Source of the DNA: Acanthococcus lagerstroemiae
Lineage: Eukaryota > Arthropoda > Insecta > Hemiptera > Eriococcidae
Length of the DNA: 64,000 nucleotides
NCBI GenBank assembly: GCA_031841125.1
Contig: CM063106.1
Span: forward strand, 32,608,001-32,672,000
Direction of reading: 5' to 3'
Below, one piece after another: positions 36,401 through 48,317 of the stretch (the stretch's first letter is position 1; each line of letters starts with the position of its first letter). Below the pieces are notes generated by a model. The model was not told the DNA's origin and ran no database searches. It saw only the letters and a program-made list of their open reading frames with translations. A program made the translations under genes and the position numbers.

Positions 36401-36737
36401 TTGGCATCAAATGCGCGGATAAGGTAAGAAATAAGGAAGTGCCTACTTATCACAGCAGGACGTAAAATGGATATTTGGAATTGTGTGAAGAGAAGGAAAG
36501 ATAAACTAATAGGGCATAATTTGAGGTACCCAGGAATAATATTACTGCTACTAGAAGGAAGAATGGAGGGAAAGAATTGGGTAGGTCGGCAGAGATTCTA
36601 GTATGTTCAACAGATAATCAAGTATGTAAAGTGTAAGTGCTATTTCGAAATGAAAGAACTTGCACAAGATAGGGAGACATGGAGAGCTGCATCAAACCGG
36701 TCGTAAGACTGATAACCTTATCATCATCATCATCATG
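33485..36737 (+). pseudogene. Second non-LTR family (endonuclease/RT type), interrupted by R1 element
   Basis: The left part (33485-33922) encodes GEPIYTVEGKVKMWVEYVGG and DLKERKAPGVDEIPAELLQN, the segment before the RT core. After the inserted R1 copy the same element resumes at 35397: LTRIIYKRIENRIDAELGDDQ, FGFCKSGVIKEAVLALR, motif A FVDIEKAFDNIKW (catalytic Asp kept), then decayed thumb sequence (VSEFCYLESKITKDGRSKRD) and the tail LKTYVWSVAWYGCGTWTIGK and RRILGIKCADKVRNKEV. The YxDD box near 35950 is damaged. The 3' end is an ATC trinucleotide run (about 36719-36737), a tail style seen in several non-LTR clades. Clade not assigned. A second fragment of the family is at 52711-52870. Confidence 0.8.
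33923..35380 (+). mobile_element. 5'-truncated R1-clade retrotransposon insertion with 16-bp TSD
   Basis: Flanked by ACTTCATAAATTGTAC at 33907-33922 and 35381-35396, an exact 16-bp target duplication. Encodes the RT thumb and C-terminus: GLCLAVQKTEAVLFTTRR, LKYLGLWFNGKLHFREHFRR, VLLYGAPVFADAI and IQRKAAMRCVSVYRTVSSDA. Then come LRKWKDALAHSTKGEWTQAL, LNFHLTQVLSGHGCFGTYLHR and the Cys-His knuckle CAHCDRRAEDTPWHTLFEC, and a stop at 35008. Two compensating frameshifts occur (about 34410 and 34580). The 3' UTR runs to 35380. GC-rich against AT-rich neighbours. Long minus-strand frames here are antisense shadows. Confidence 0.9.
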
Positions 36738-37186
36738 GGAATATTAATTTACTCTGTGAAAAGTGTTCCCATCTAGTCTGTAATTGGATTGTCATTAAAT
36801 GGGCCATTTTTTCCGAGAAGATATCACGTCATTGAGTACGTGATTGTCGCTGATGTAATTCCCGAGTGCTTTGAGACGATAACTTTTAGTAATTTTTTAT
36901 CGACAGTAAGGATTCAGCTATGAAATTCACATGCAGTCATTGACGCTAGAGATTTTTCACCTTTCCAAATGGATATGCATCTTCATGAATGATAAGCATC
37001 CAACGTTATATATGTATATAGAAAACCGAAGCAAATGTCTGGCCAAGGCAAATGCCTGTTTTTCATCTAACGCCCTCTATACCTAGTTCATTTCTTAAAC
37101 TTTTTATTTTGTTCGTGTATTCTTGGCAACAGTGCGGTTGTATGCAGCTGGTTTAAAAAAAAAAAAAAGATAAACACGTCCAGCCA
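36738..37186. other. No gene recognised
   Basis: Ordinary AT-rich sequence between two transposon clusters, ending in an A homopolymer near 37155. Confidence 0.4.
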
Positions 37187-37899
37187 TTTTAGGAAATAAA
37201 AAGGGAAACATTACTGCAGAGTTGAAACTTGGCATGATTCTCACGGACAACTCCCTAATAAACATACTAACCCCCCCCCCCCCTCATAGGGGTGAGCGTG
37301 ACCTCCTAGAGCTGAAAAACCGTACCGAAAAACAATTTTTTGGTCGTAGCTCCACAAATATTGATTTATATGCGAAAATACTTCTTGCCTAAATTAAAGA
37401 ACATAGAACTCTCTACAAAGACGGTCCCTTTTATTTTCGTCCTTGGATCAAGACTGACCAAGATAATCGACCAAGAAATTCGTCAAAATCATCAATATAC
37501 CTCATAGTATTCATGTAGATATAATGTACTAGGAGGCGGGTCAGCGAAATAATAACAATGTTGTAATGCATGCAGGCGGTAATAGAAAGATAAGATTAGT
37601 ATTTACAATGCGGTATAGCTAGAAAGGGGGGGATATAAAGTGATAATGTTTTTTTTTTTTAAATGTATCTTATACAAAATTTAGCACCGAAAAGGGAAAA
37701 AATTATAATACAAATAAATCTTTAGTGTCTGAATCGTCTGAAACTGCACTCCCACATGAATTCTTTAAAACTGGAACTTTTTGGAATTAATTTACACTGA
37801 ACTTCTTCACACTATGTTATAATTTGGTAGCGGTCTGTCTCCCTTCAGAAATTATTAGGGAACTGAAAATCTGAAATTTTCAATAAAAGCTCAAAATGC

Positions 37900-38900
37900 C
37901 TTCTATGTATTCAATTGAATATTAGAAGAACTGGAATGGGAAAATATGGGGATACGTATAAATAGGGAAAAACTGAACCATCTAAGATTCGTGGACAATA
38001 AACGAGGATACAAAGATGCTACAGGAAACGGAAGAAAAATTGACAAAGGTAAGTGCAGAGGCGGGTTCAGAAATGAATGCAAGTAAAACAAAATTATTAC
38101 CCAATATGGAAAGGGAAATGTAAACCACAATACAAGGAACTGAAATAGAAAGAATCTCCGAATTCGACTATTTGGGACAGATACAATCGTTTACAGAGAG
38201 ATAACTAAAAGAATAAATAAAGCATGGGCCAGCTTCTGGACTTTAAAAAACGTGTATAAAGGTAAAATAAAGATTGAAACAAAAGACGAAAATAATATTG
38301 AAAAGATACACTCTACCAATTCTCACCTATGGAGCTTAAACGTGGGCCCTAACGAAGAAGCAAATAAAAAGGTTAACTACCACAGTGAGAATAGGGACGA
38401 AACTGAGGGGGGAACTGCAGGGAAGCTCCCCAAGTTTCCGCCGGAATGAAAACTTTTAGTAGATGGATCAAAAGTTGTAGAAATGCAACCAGTCAAAGGA
38501 GATTTCGATTTTTCCCCCTTCTTGGGTTATGTAAAAAAAATTTTGTACTTGGGAATTTTGAGTTTAGTCAGTTTGGGAATTTAACCATTTTTGTCTCCCT
38601 AGGAAAATCTCCTCGCTACGTTCGTGAGTAAGAAGGATGGAACAAAGTATACTAGGGTGAAAAATAAAAGACAATGAAAAACAAAATAATAAGAGAGGAA
38701 ACGCGTATGAAAGAGGTAAGTTGGAGATCAAAAAATAAAATGGGGTTAAACGGGACATACGACAAGAAAAGAAGGAGAGAAAGCCCAGGTACAAAATGTC
38801 ATGATGATATAACAAAAATTACAGGAGTAATATGGGGACGACTAGCCCAGTGCCGAAAAAGATGAAAAAAAGCTGGGGAGGCCTATACCCAAAGGGTTTC
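37900..38900 (+). pseudogene. RTE-like RT C-terminal relic with insert
   Basis: LEELEWENMGIRIN and LNHLRFVDN (the FADD box decayed to FVDN) at about 37920-38000, then KAWASFWTLKNVYKGKI (38220-38270). After an insert of about 240 bases (38405-38640) comes the tail ITGVIWGRLAQCRKR and GEAYTQRVS (38810-38900). Numerous stops. The sequence just downstream (38930-39100) recurs at 53566-53730 and may be this family's 3' tail. Confidence 0.75.
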
Positions 38901-38929
38901 AGTAGTTCGGAGTACGAAGCGTATTTCTT

Positions 38930-39100
38930 CTATTCTATGTATTTATCAAACTGTAAAAATACGCAAATAAAAGGCTGATATTAATTACTATCCTAATGAT
39001 TTCAGTATTCGGAAACCATATTCAGCATCTGTACTCTAATTATCCAATTGAATTTTTAAGAACCCTTACACCTTTGTCTGAACAACCTGCAAATGAATCA
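38930..39100 (+). repeat. Dispersed repeat C, copy 1
   Basis: ATCAAACTGTA...AATAAAAGGCTGATATTAAT, then ATTATCCAATTGAATTTTTA, matches 53566-53730 in the same orientation. It sits at the 3' end of an RTE relic. Confidence 0.65.
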
Positions 39101-39516
39101 GGACACTCCGAATGAAAGCAATGTGACATGAACAGCAGGTATTCAGGAGGCCATAACCCCCCTTGCTACTTCGTCAAATACTTTATTTACTAATTTTAGC
39201 CCCCCCCATCTAACTCACTTGATCCAACTGACTTTCGCCCACAGTCTAGATGTCAGCTAGTTATATATATAATATATGAATACCAAGAGGTATTAATGAT
39301 TTTGGGATATTTCTTGGTCGGTTATTTCGGTCAGTCTTGATCTTGATCCTACGACAAGAGTGAAATAGACATTTTTGTAGAGACTTTTATGCTCTTTAAT
39401 TTAGGTAAGAAGTATATTCGCATATAAATCAATATTTGTGGAGCTATGGCCAAAAAACTATTTTTCGAACGGGTTTTCAGCTCCAGGGGGTCACGCTCAC
39501 CCCTGCAGGGCAGGGA

Positions 39517-42500
39517 TAGAGGCGAAACTATGGGGGTCGACCCCCCCCCCCCCCAATAATTTGGCAGTCGGCAAATTTAGAAACTATTCATTTGAATTTT
39601 TCATTTTTCATGAATGTCTGTTTGTTCGTTTGTTCGCTTATTTTTTTATTTTTTTATTTTTTCAATTCAAAAATATTTCGATTACAAAATCGGCACATTT
39701 ATAATTTTTTTTAAATTTTGTCAGCGAATTTTTAGTTTAAAAAAATATTTGTCTGCAAATTTTTCTTCTCAACCTCCCTAAACTGAAAGTCAAATTTCGT
39801 TTCTCCTGTCAGAGACTAATCAGTCAAAAGCAGACGGTTTCAAGCTGAGTATCGAACGTTATCTGATAAGTTGAAACAAAGTTGAAATATGGAATCAGTA
39901 GCAAACGTTGAATTTCGAATTTCAATGACTATTCTGTTTTTACTAGATTCTGTGTTAGACCTAGCCTAAAATTTGAGAAAGTTGAACATTTTATTAAATT
40001 CTAAAAGTTGAAAGCAAGAAACCTATTCTCCAGTGTCACAAGCTGAATCCTATAGCAAATGTTTTCTTGTTTAATTTACGGGCTTTAGTCCTGGTGAATA
40101 TAGGAGGGAAATTTAGTCTGGAACAAAAGTCAAAACTCCATGTGTTTTTCCCATAAGAACGAAAAGGAGCTTATGGCACGGATACCTCTAAACCGATTAA
40201 CCTGAAACTTTCTAGGTTTATTTTTTTTTTGTTTTTTGATTCTATTGGAACCAACTTAAAAGACGAATCAGAGGAAATTCAGAAAGAAATATCACCAAGA
40301 GTAAATAACGACCATCTGAATGCGTAAAGGAAGTTGTGTTTTCCTCTCAAGTATTCCTAACATCCTTCCAGCTTACCCTCTCAGATTAGGGTATACTCAT
40401 GTGCGCAAATGAATAAGTGCTTGGGGGATGAAAAATTGAAAACGAATAAAGTGGGATTTATTTTACGTATATTTTTGGTGGCGGTAAAAAAAATTAGCAC
40501 ATAGCGGTCAGTCAGAATAAAAACTCTAACCGTTAGTTTTTATACAAACTGTAAAATGATAATCCTCACACCCATTTTTATTCCAAAGTCCGATCGACGT
40601 GGGACAAACTAGAATCCTCAAAAGGCAAGTAGAGATGCTGAATTGACGAATGCATTCACTCTCATTTTCCTCTTTTTTTTTCTTTTTCGGAAATAATGAA
40701 GATGAGCTCATTCTGAATGGGAAAAAATGAAAGTTTTCCTTAATTCGCCATCTCTAACGGCAAGGTCTCGTTTCTTTTTCGGGGGAGGGGGGAAGTCCCC
40801 CACTAAGCAAGACTAGAGCTAAACTTGAATTTTTTAATGGAAAGATCACTGAAATGAGAGTTTTTGGGTCGTTAATTTCGAAAATTTCACCAGAAGATTC
40901 TTCTTTAAGCCTTGAACTGACTTTCAGAGTCCTCTATTCTTGGAAAATTCAGTAACGAATCAAAATACAAGCAGTTTTTCGCATCGCTGAATTCGAAAAC
41001 TTCTATGAGCTTTCTTATTAAACTGCGATTTGGGCCCCAAAATTCAAAATTGATTTTTAGGAAATCGAATAAAGAATTAGAATGTTCTGGGTTGCTGAAT
41101 TCGAAAATTTCTTCAGATTCCTCTTGGATTCCCGATTTATGCTTCAAAAGCCAAAACTGCTCCAGAAGTGATTAAGATTGACTTCCTGGAAACCGAATCA
41201 AATATCGAAATGAGGAAGGGAAGGGGAGAGGTCGCCTGATTTGGAAATTCCATCAACGCGATAAATTTTCGATATTGACTCTTGGGTAAGCCCCAAACAC
41301 CAAAATGAGAGTCGAAATTGAACGAACTTAATTTAATCTTCCAACATTTTCATAACCATCGAACTACCAAAATTCAAACTGGAAGGAAAATTTCAAAATT
41401 ATCCAAGTATGAGTTATTATAAAAAGAACATTCAAGTCTTTAAAAATCCAAATCTATGAAATTGAACCAAAATTAGGAATTACAATAGTCGCTGTTTCAA
41501 TATATTACTTGGGTTTTTAACGACAATTAATTTTCGTCAATCTTAGGACTTCAAATATTGGCTCGTAAAGATGCAAGCTTTAATGAGTTTTTTCTTCAAC
41601 ATTACACGCAAAAATTGCCATTTAATCTAAGAATGATGAAGTCCAATCAAAGGTCTAAGGATCATGTCATTACTAAATTAGTAACAGCCCCCCCCCCCAC
41701 CTCGAACAGGAAAATGGAAATAAAACAACTTTTACTTCGATAGTTCAATCATTTTTTATAAAATCATATGCTGCTTTTGAAAATTCGTCATTTGACGAAT
41801 TAACCCTTTCTCGATGTTTGTAATGATGAAAATGAATCAATGATCTTTAGCATTTTCAAAAACAGTCTTAATGTGAATTAAGAATCGTAAGAACTCTCCA
41901 CTGCAATAGTATACTCGATTTGTAACAACTAATTAGTGCTTCTCTATTTCGATTTATGGGGTCTTTTGAGCTTGAATCAGATTCAAAATTTAACGCATGT
42001 TCGAATTCAACTACCCTTGTGGTCAGTAATCAATGTCGATAGTCTATCTACTTTGGGATCCCATTCTGAGTTCTGGAGTCCAGGGACGTACTGAAGAGTT
42101 TTTCTTGAGGGAGGTGAAGGGGGTAAAAATTGTGATAGTCCCAACTGACTCAACTCAAAATTCCCAAAGTATCAAAGCGGGAAAAAACTTTTTGACCTGT
42201 TGGATTTTTCCAACTAACTCAACTCAAACTTCCCAAGTATCAATGCAAAATATAAAAAATCTTTTGACTTGTTGGGTTTACCCAACTTCTCAACGCAATT
42301 CCAAATATCAAAGCAAAAAAAAAAAAAAAGAACTTTCACCTTGTTGGATTTTTTAACTCGCCTGACTGAAATGGTAAATTTTTCCAACTACTGAGTAAAA
42401 CACATTCCCACGGCAGGGGGGAAGTTGCCCTCCTGCCCCCTTATCGGTACGTCCCTGCCCCCTTATCGGTACGTCCCTGCCCCCAATAATTTGGCAGTTG

Positions 42501-42689
42501 GAAAATTTTGAAACTATTCTTTTGAATTTTTCATTTTCCAAGAACGTTTGTGTGTCTATTTTTTTTTTAAATTAAAAAATTGGCAACTTTAAAAAAAGTT
42601 TGTCGGCAAATTTTTAGTTGAAAAAAAAAATTGTTGGCAAATTTTCCTTCTTCACCCCCCCCCCAACTGAAAGTTAAGTTTCGTCTCTA
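39517..42689. mobile_element. hAT-like insertion, TAGAGGCGAAACT termini, 8-bp TSD
   Basis: Left end TAGAGGCGAAACTATGGGGG; right end, inverted, TAGAGACGAAACTTAACTTT. Flanks GGCAGGGA (39509-39516) and GGCGGGGA (42690-42697) match at 7 of 8 positions. Removing the piece rejoins inverted blocks B and A of the surrounding element. The left 290 bases also look like a complete short version of the family, so the whole could be two MITE copies acting together. Sequence at 39790-40060 is found inverted at 53870-53990 and 55590-55700. The interior from about 40070 to 42470 is mostly unrecognised, with degenerate GAATTCGAAAA-type repeats at 40900-41150. Confidence 0.65.
42081..42457. mobile_element. GACGTAC hAT-type MITE, second copy
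   Basis: Ends CAGGGACGTACTGAAGAG and, inverted, CAGGGACGTACCGATAAGGG. The interior is the reverse complement of the family copy at 46281-46626. The last 21 bases (CCCTTATCGGTACGTCCCTGC) are tandemly duplicated to 42478. No TSD is apparent because the copy joins another repeat directly. Confidence 0.65.
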
Positions 42690-42786
42690 GGCGGGGAGTT
42701 TTAGTATGTTTATTAGGGAGTTGTCCTTGAGAATCATGCCAAGTTTCAACTCTGCAGCTATTTTTCCCTTTACATGCTATTTTTAG

Positions 42787-43124
42787 GTCTTATATTCCTA
42801 AATACAAAAATTTTTTCGCGGGTTGTTCATACCAAAAGGAAAATGTTGCGACTGAGGCAAAAGTCCAAAAGTTTTAGTACTTCACCAGCGGAGCAAAATG
42901 TTACTTTCCCAGCATATGAAGAATTATATGAAGAACCACCAGTGAGTATTGGTCTGCTCCTCTTAATTTTCAGTTTTCATCTAAACAATATTAGATTGTA
43001 ATTTTTATTTCAGATTGAAGACTGGATCCAATGCGACGCGTGTCAGAAGTGGTGGCATGAGGCCTGTGACCTCACCAATGACGACCATGACCTTGAATTT
43101 AAGTATGATTTTTGTTGCAAGTAA
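42787..43124 (+). CDS. PHD-finger protein, terminal exon pair (possibly transposon-derived)
   Basis: A predicted exon ends at 42941 (...AYEELYEEPP, phase 0) at a GTGAGT donor. After a 72-base intron with a pyrimidine-rich acceptor (TTTTTATTTCAG, ending 43013), the last exon at 43014-43124 encodes IEDWIQCDACQKWWHEACDL and about 16 more residues, then a stop with CC just before it. The spacing C-x2-C, W-x-H-x2-C, then CC is that of a PHD zinc finger's second half. The upstream exon begins after a possible acceptor (TTTTTAG at 42786) at the edge of the large element, so earlier exons may have been separated by that insertion. C-terminal PHD fingers are frequent in pogo/Tigger-like transposases as well as host chromatin proteins. 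Origin undecided; the first exon's start is uncertain. Confidence 0.55.
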
Positions 43125-45300
43125 TAAAACGTTTTCATACCTTGTTTTTCTACATTTTTACTTGAGAAAACAATGCCGGACTTTTGTCCCTGGCTAAATG
43201 GATTTTTTGGGAGATCGACAATAGGCGCCTTACTGAAGCTGTAGAAAGCTCTTCCACCTGGCAGTAAGCAGCTAAGACCTTAGTATATCACATTCTGTTG
43301 AAAATTTTGAAAAAAATAATGCTTTTTTTTCAGAATCACTCACAGGTGAATGTGATTTTCTTGCCCAGGCTTACTCTAACGATGAATGAAATAAAACAGG
43401 CGATTGAACAGCATACCAATAATCATAAAAGTTTCTGTTTTTTCTAAGTATTTGCACCAGTGTTTCAAGTTTCACGAGCTCTGCCCCCCCCCCCCCTCAA
43501 TGAGAGCAGTATAAATGTAATCCTTCGGTGCACATTGTCAGTACCTGCGCTTCGAAATCATCATAGAATCCTTTTTTATGCAATTTCATTTCCAGTTCTC
43601 TCTCTGTATTTTTCTTATTTCTCAATTCAAGAAAACGTGGAACGTTTGATTATTTCAGCGTTCAATGTTTCGCGATCGTACTTTGGCACTATATTCGTGC
43701 TTTCGTGCGAAATCGAAAATGCAAATTTCTTATGACTTAAAAATTTAATAACGAATAAAACTGAGATCTGCTACTGACTTCGGGGTTTCCGCTATGAAAC
43801 CAAAGCGCGCAAAATAAAAATACACTCTCTGGAGACGCTTAAACGGTTTATGCGTTTCCAGCTTTCGCGAAAGATGCGAAAAGGGAAAAAAATGCGGACT
43901 TTGTTTCCATGGAAACCGCACAATGAAGTTCTGTATTTTGGCATTTCCACCCAAACGAAGTCTGGCACCAGGGAAGGTAAACCTGGTAATTAGAAAATTT
44001 TCTACAGTTCCGACGGTTTATATTTTCCACCTCAAAAGTTAGATATAACATCGAATTTTCTCGGATTAAATGTACTTATCTGCTTATGTAATATGATGAA
44101 AAGTAATTTCTCGGAAATCTGTTACGATAGAGCAACTTTTTATACTTGTATCGCGCATTAAGTATAAAGAATCAGCTCGAACTTTTTCTGTTCCATTAAT
44201 AAGCCATACCGCAGCTTTTGCGGTAAAACACACATTGCTCTAATGAAAATGGATATTTTAAAGACGGCACGCCCCCAAAAAGTGTTTTTAGTTTCATTAT
44301 GGACCAAATTATTAAAATAAAGCAAGGCAACACCGACCCCATCAATTAGTGGGTTTCTAATTATCCAGATGATCGAGTAGCCGGGTTTTAATTACAATAC
44401 AGGAATGAAAATGCAACCGAAGTAAGTTAATTTACTCAGCATGAATTCTAAAGATCGATGAAAGCGCCACTTTGAAATGATTTTTAGCAGCGGAAGGCTA
44501 TGCGAGTGACGGTGACTCAGTAGCCATTTAGTTTTCTCAGGCAACTAAATGGCTTTTCTCAATTCAACCCGCAAACTCGGCTGTAATTAGGCACAGTAAT
44601 GTAACTGATTGGTAATTTTGTCTAAACTAGCAAGTAAACCTGTTGGCATTTGAATATCAAGTTCAATCTATAAGGCCAACAGATTTAAACACAAAAGGTA
44701 ACTCAATGGCAACAAAACGGACGCCGGCAACTGTTAGGTTAAGCGAGGCAACCTTTCGTGCACCATTATCAACTGAGAAAAGTTCGAAATCCAAAATCGA
44801 TGATTCCTTCAGAAACTGAATCGGAATCGTCGGAATCATGGATTTCAAAAAGTTCAGAATCGTGTGAATTTCGGATTCCATTCTCGATTTCTGTTTTTCC
44901 ATTTGTTCCGTGTGTTGCGTCATTATCGTTGATCCATTGTTTCTCTATACAAGTGGCACTGATTTTCAGGCTTTGCTCAATTGGTAACTCTAATTTGTGA
45001 AGATTAAAATCGAAAAAGCAAAGGGATATCTTGCTTATAATCAAGCGATTCACTGACGTAGTTTCACGGTTCCGCCGCAAGACATACATCCGTAGCGCCA
45101 ACTCTACTTTTACATTGTATTATATGGAAGCTGGTCACATTTTTCGATTTTACTCGAGAAATATTCATTTCTGTGAACAAATGAACAGAACAAAATCTAC
45201 GCAACATAGAATTTCGCTGTGATTGAGTATAAAATAAATGAAAAGAATGCAGTAGTTCTTGTGTTGTCAGCGTATTATTATTTCTGAAATCTGCCATATG
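43125..45300. other. No gene recognised
   Basis: AT-rich. A C homopolymer lies near 43483. Opposite-strand frames at 44663-45101 have Ser/Glu-rich composition but no domain. An AATAAA-like motif directly follows the PHD exon's stop. Confidence 0.35.
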
Positions 45301-45308
45301 CTATTTGG

Positions 45309-45759
45309 CAGTGATGGAAAGCGATTCAATAACGCTTCCACTATTCAATTTTGCTTTTGACCTTGAAAAATAGAACTTGCGCTTTCGGCTTTTCACTTTT
45401 TCAACGTTTATTTTGCTTTTCACTTTTGCTTTTCACTTCCCACATTTTAAAAACGTCTGGCTTAAAACTTTTTACTTTCTGCTTTTCCAAGTCTTCATAT
45501 TCAGCACCAAACACCAGTCATCACTCACCAATTAAGTAAAAAGCGAATTGAATAAAACTTTTTGCTTTTCGCTTTCCCGTTATCTGTTTTGCTTTTTGCT
45601 TGCATTTTTCGTTTTCAAAAATTCGAATAATTCAATGGCTTTTTGCTTAAAACTTTTCGCTTTTCAATTTCTTTCCATCACCGCTAATTTTTCGCTTTCC
45701 CGTTATCTGTTTTGCTTTTTGCTTAAAACTTTTTGCTTTTCAATTTCTTTCTATCACTG
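45309..45759. mobile_element. hAT-type MITE, 451 bp, CTTTTTGC-rich
   Basis: Left end CAGTGATGGAAAGCGATTC; right end, inverted, CAGTGATAGAAAGAAATTG. Flanks CTATTTGG (45301-45308) and CTAATTGG (45760-45767) form an 8-bp TSD with one mismatch. The interior is filled with CTTTTTGCTTTT words. A 70-80 base segment (TTCGCTTTCCCGTTATCTG through CAATTTCTTTC-ATCAC) is tandemly repeated near its right end. Confidence 0.75.
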
Positions 45760-45828
45760 CTAATTGGGATGTGGAACGGAATATAGGAGCGCTAATGTGC
45801 ACCTCCTAATAAAAGGTTCAGTGATCAT

Positions 45829-46150
45829 GGAGGGGAATAACACATTGCCGTAAATAGGAAATAGGGGTTTTTCAAAAACTCATCTCAAAATAAAGAAATA
45901 ACGGACATGCTTCAAATTTGAACTGCACGGAGCTACATATTCGAACTTGCAATTAAAAATTTAAACACAATAGAAGTGCGGTGAAGTAAAAAACGACAGC
46001 CGTATTTTCAAGCAACGCTTAATTTTTTAAGTGCCCTTAAATGGAAAAATTGCACTTAAGTAATCTCCAAAGGTTACTTAGGTGCAATTTTAAGCGATTT
46101 TTTCCATTTAAGGGCCCTTAGAAATCAAATGTTTTTTCTCCATGATCACT
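45829..46150. mobile_element. Palindromic MITE-like element
   Basis: TTCAGTGATCATGGAG at about 45828 is mirrored by CTCCATGATCACTC at 46138-46151. Inside, 46030-46115 forms a near-perfect hairpin (GCCCTTAAATGGAAAAA...GCACTTAAGTAA, loop, inverted partner). No clear TSD; non-coding. Confidence 0.55.
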
Positions 46151-46280
46151 CAATGAAGGGTTACAAAACATCCACTAAATGTCAGGCACTACAACTTTGG
46201 GAAAATTTCATGGAAATTGATAAATAACGATGCTGAGCAAAATATTTTATTTAAATAAAACCATTCAATCGAAATATATC

Positions 46281-46626
46281 CAGAGACGTACCGATAGGGG
46301 GAGGGGAGGAGCTTCTCCTTGTAGGAAATGTTTTACTCAGCACTCGGAGCAAAAGTTGGAAAATTTTGGTGGAGTTAAAAGAATTCAACAAAAGAGCTTT
46401 TTTTTTCTTTTTTTTCTTTGCTTTGATACTTGGGAATTTTGATTGAGAAGTTGGGAAAATCCAAATCCAACAACTGGGAATTTCTGAGTTGAGACGTTGA
46501 GGAAATACAACAACTCAAAAGCTTTTTTTTTTTTTTTACTTTGACACGGGGGAATTTTGAGTTGAATCAGTTGGGACTTTCATAGCCCCCCTTTCCCCCC
46601 AGGAAAAACTCTTCGGCACGTCCCTG
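46281..46626. mobile_element. Complete GACGTAC hAT-type MITE, 346 bp, perfect TSD
   Basis: Left end CAGAGACGTACCGATAGGGG; right end, inverted, CAGGGACGTGCCGAAGAG. Identical 8-bp flanks AATATATC at 46273-46280 and 46627-46634. It defines a family with copies at 42081-42457 and 11772-11905. Non-coding. Confidence 0.9.
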
Positions 46627-46634
46627 AATATATC

Positions 46635-48317
46635 GATATTTTCTTTGAAATCAGGAAGTTATATTTACAGATTGCAGATTTTATAAAACATATAACGCTG
46701 ATAATCCAAAAACTACAGAATTTTTTTCCTTTATGGTATACTCATCGGAAGTGAAATTTTACTTTAAATAAATTTAGTTATCTTAATTTTCCTGCAAAAA
46801 TTGATATTTTTTAAATTATGTCACAAAATATAACCAATTTTCATACAACACTGTATAAGAACAGGGTAACTCGAACATGGCACTGTCTGATGGTGTGATG
46901 GTATATAAACTAGCTTAAATGTTTCATAATTAGGAATTTTCTCGATCATTGATTTTCATAACATTTTTGATACAGCCGCATTTGAGTATTCCGAATCCAA
47001 ATTTCAAAATTTCACTCTAGAAAACTTATTTCATCATTTTGAAGTATAATTTTCATAGGTATCTAATATCTGATTACTTTGTACCTTGTTAGCAGTCACT
47101 TGAGGATCCTGTTCAGCTATTCGAATTATTGCTTTTCTGGGAAGAAAAACATTTTTCCTTTCATTTCGTAAATATGAGGAAATTATTTTCTCCCAGAGCG
47201 AAAATCGCAGTTCCTTTTTCTATGGAATTAAGAGAAATTATCCCTTTCTGTTTCTCAAAGGAGAGGTTTTCGATTACGGCTCAAACAAAAATGAAACCAT
47301 CTTACTATGGCCCCTTGATAGGCTAATTACGGCCAGTTAAAAAGTGGTCCGATTGTAAAACGAAACAATCAGCACCAAGACGCACTAAGATGTCCTGCAA
47401 GCATATTTAAACCACTAATGTGTGTGAAAGTTTCCCCGCAAAATTTAATTTGTCAGCATTCTGTATTCCACATCTAAATATTTTCTTTTTTTCCCCTTCA
47501 GAAAATATTACAGTACGTCAAACTAGAACTCGATTAATTTTGAATACCGCTTAAAAAAAGAAAAAAAAAGCTTTTACCCAAATTACAAAAAAAAGTGAAT
47601 TTATCGACTCCAAAATTTGATTAATTTCGAAAAGGAGAATTATCAAATTCACCTTATACCACGGCTGTTTCATACAGAAATCTGCCTATATAATGCCAGA
47701 ACATTTGCAGAATCGTAAGTAATTAACGTAAAAAAAAAAAACCATTAAAAATAAAATTTTGGGCTGTAATCCAGATCGCCTCTTCGTGGTGCACCCTGGG
47801 TAAAACAAAATGAACTGGGCCGTAATTGGAATCTATGGTAGCCACAACTGCTAGCCTAAAATTTTGTACAGTTTTCCTTTCACGGGCCGCAATCGGATGA
47901 TCCCTTCTCAAAGTGAAGTCTTCCACTGTTCTTTTTCTCTCTACGATAATAAATGGGGCAAGTGTTTTTATAACATTGCATATTCTTTCCTGTGGCACCC
48001 TATCCTGCATTTTCGAGTTCCTTTTGCGATTTATGCAATTCTAAGACGAAGGGTGAAATTTTATCGGGCATATTTTAGTATAAAATGCATAAAAGTGCAT
48101 ATTTTTGACAAAATAACAGTATATTTTCCTGTTTTTAGGGCATACTCGTATTTCGTATTTTTAGAGCATATTCAACAAAAAAGTACTTAACATCTGGCAA
48201 AAAACTAAAATTATGTGTTCTAATCTCGAAAAAAGTAAAACAAAATGCAAATTTTTTCATTTTTTAAACTTTTTTTTTTGGAGGGGGCGGGGGTCTACAA
48301 AAAATAATTGAAAATTT
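46635..48317. other. No gene recognised
   Basis: AT-rich. A minus-strand frame at 47723-48010 (95 codons) has balanced composition, unlike its surroundings, but no domain I recognise. GCATATTT-rich sequence at 48060-48180 resembles the 'ATATGC' element family. Confidence 0.35.

Larger units (their letters stand above)
37195..42779. mobile_element. Large element with ~300-bp inverted terminal arms
   Basis: The left arm 37195-37500 consists of block A (CTGCAGAGTTGAAACTTGGC to AATAAACATACTAA) then block B (GGGGTGAGCGTGACCTCC to TCAAAATCATCAATATA). On the right the same blocks are inverted: B at about 39285-39505 and A at 42700-42776, separated by the insertion at 39517-42689. The flanks ATTTTAGG (37187-37194) and TTTTTAGG (42780-42787) could be a target duplication with one mismatch. 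It contains an RTE relic (37900-38900). No transposase recognised. Confidence 0.65.

Noticed and set aside
47723..48010. 95-codon minus-strand frame as a gene
   Set aside because: No recognisable domain, no clear splice context, and neighbouring sequence is repeat-derived.
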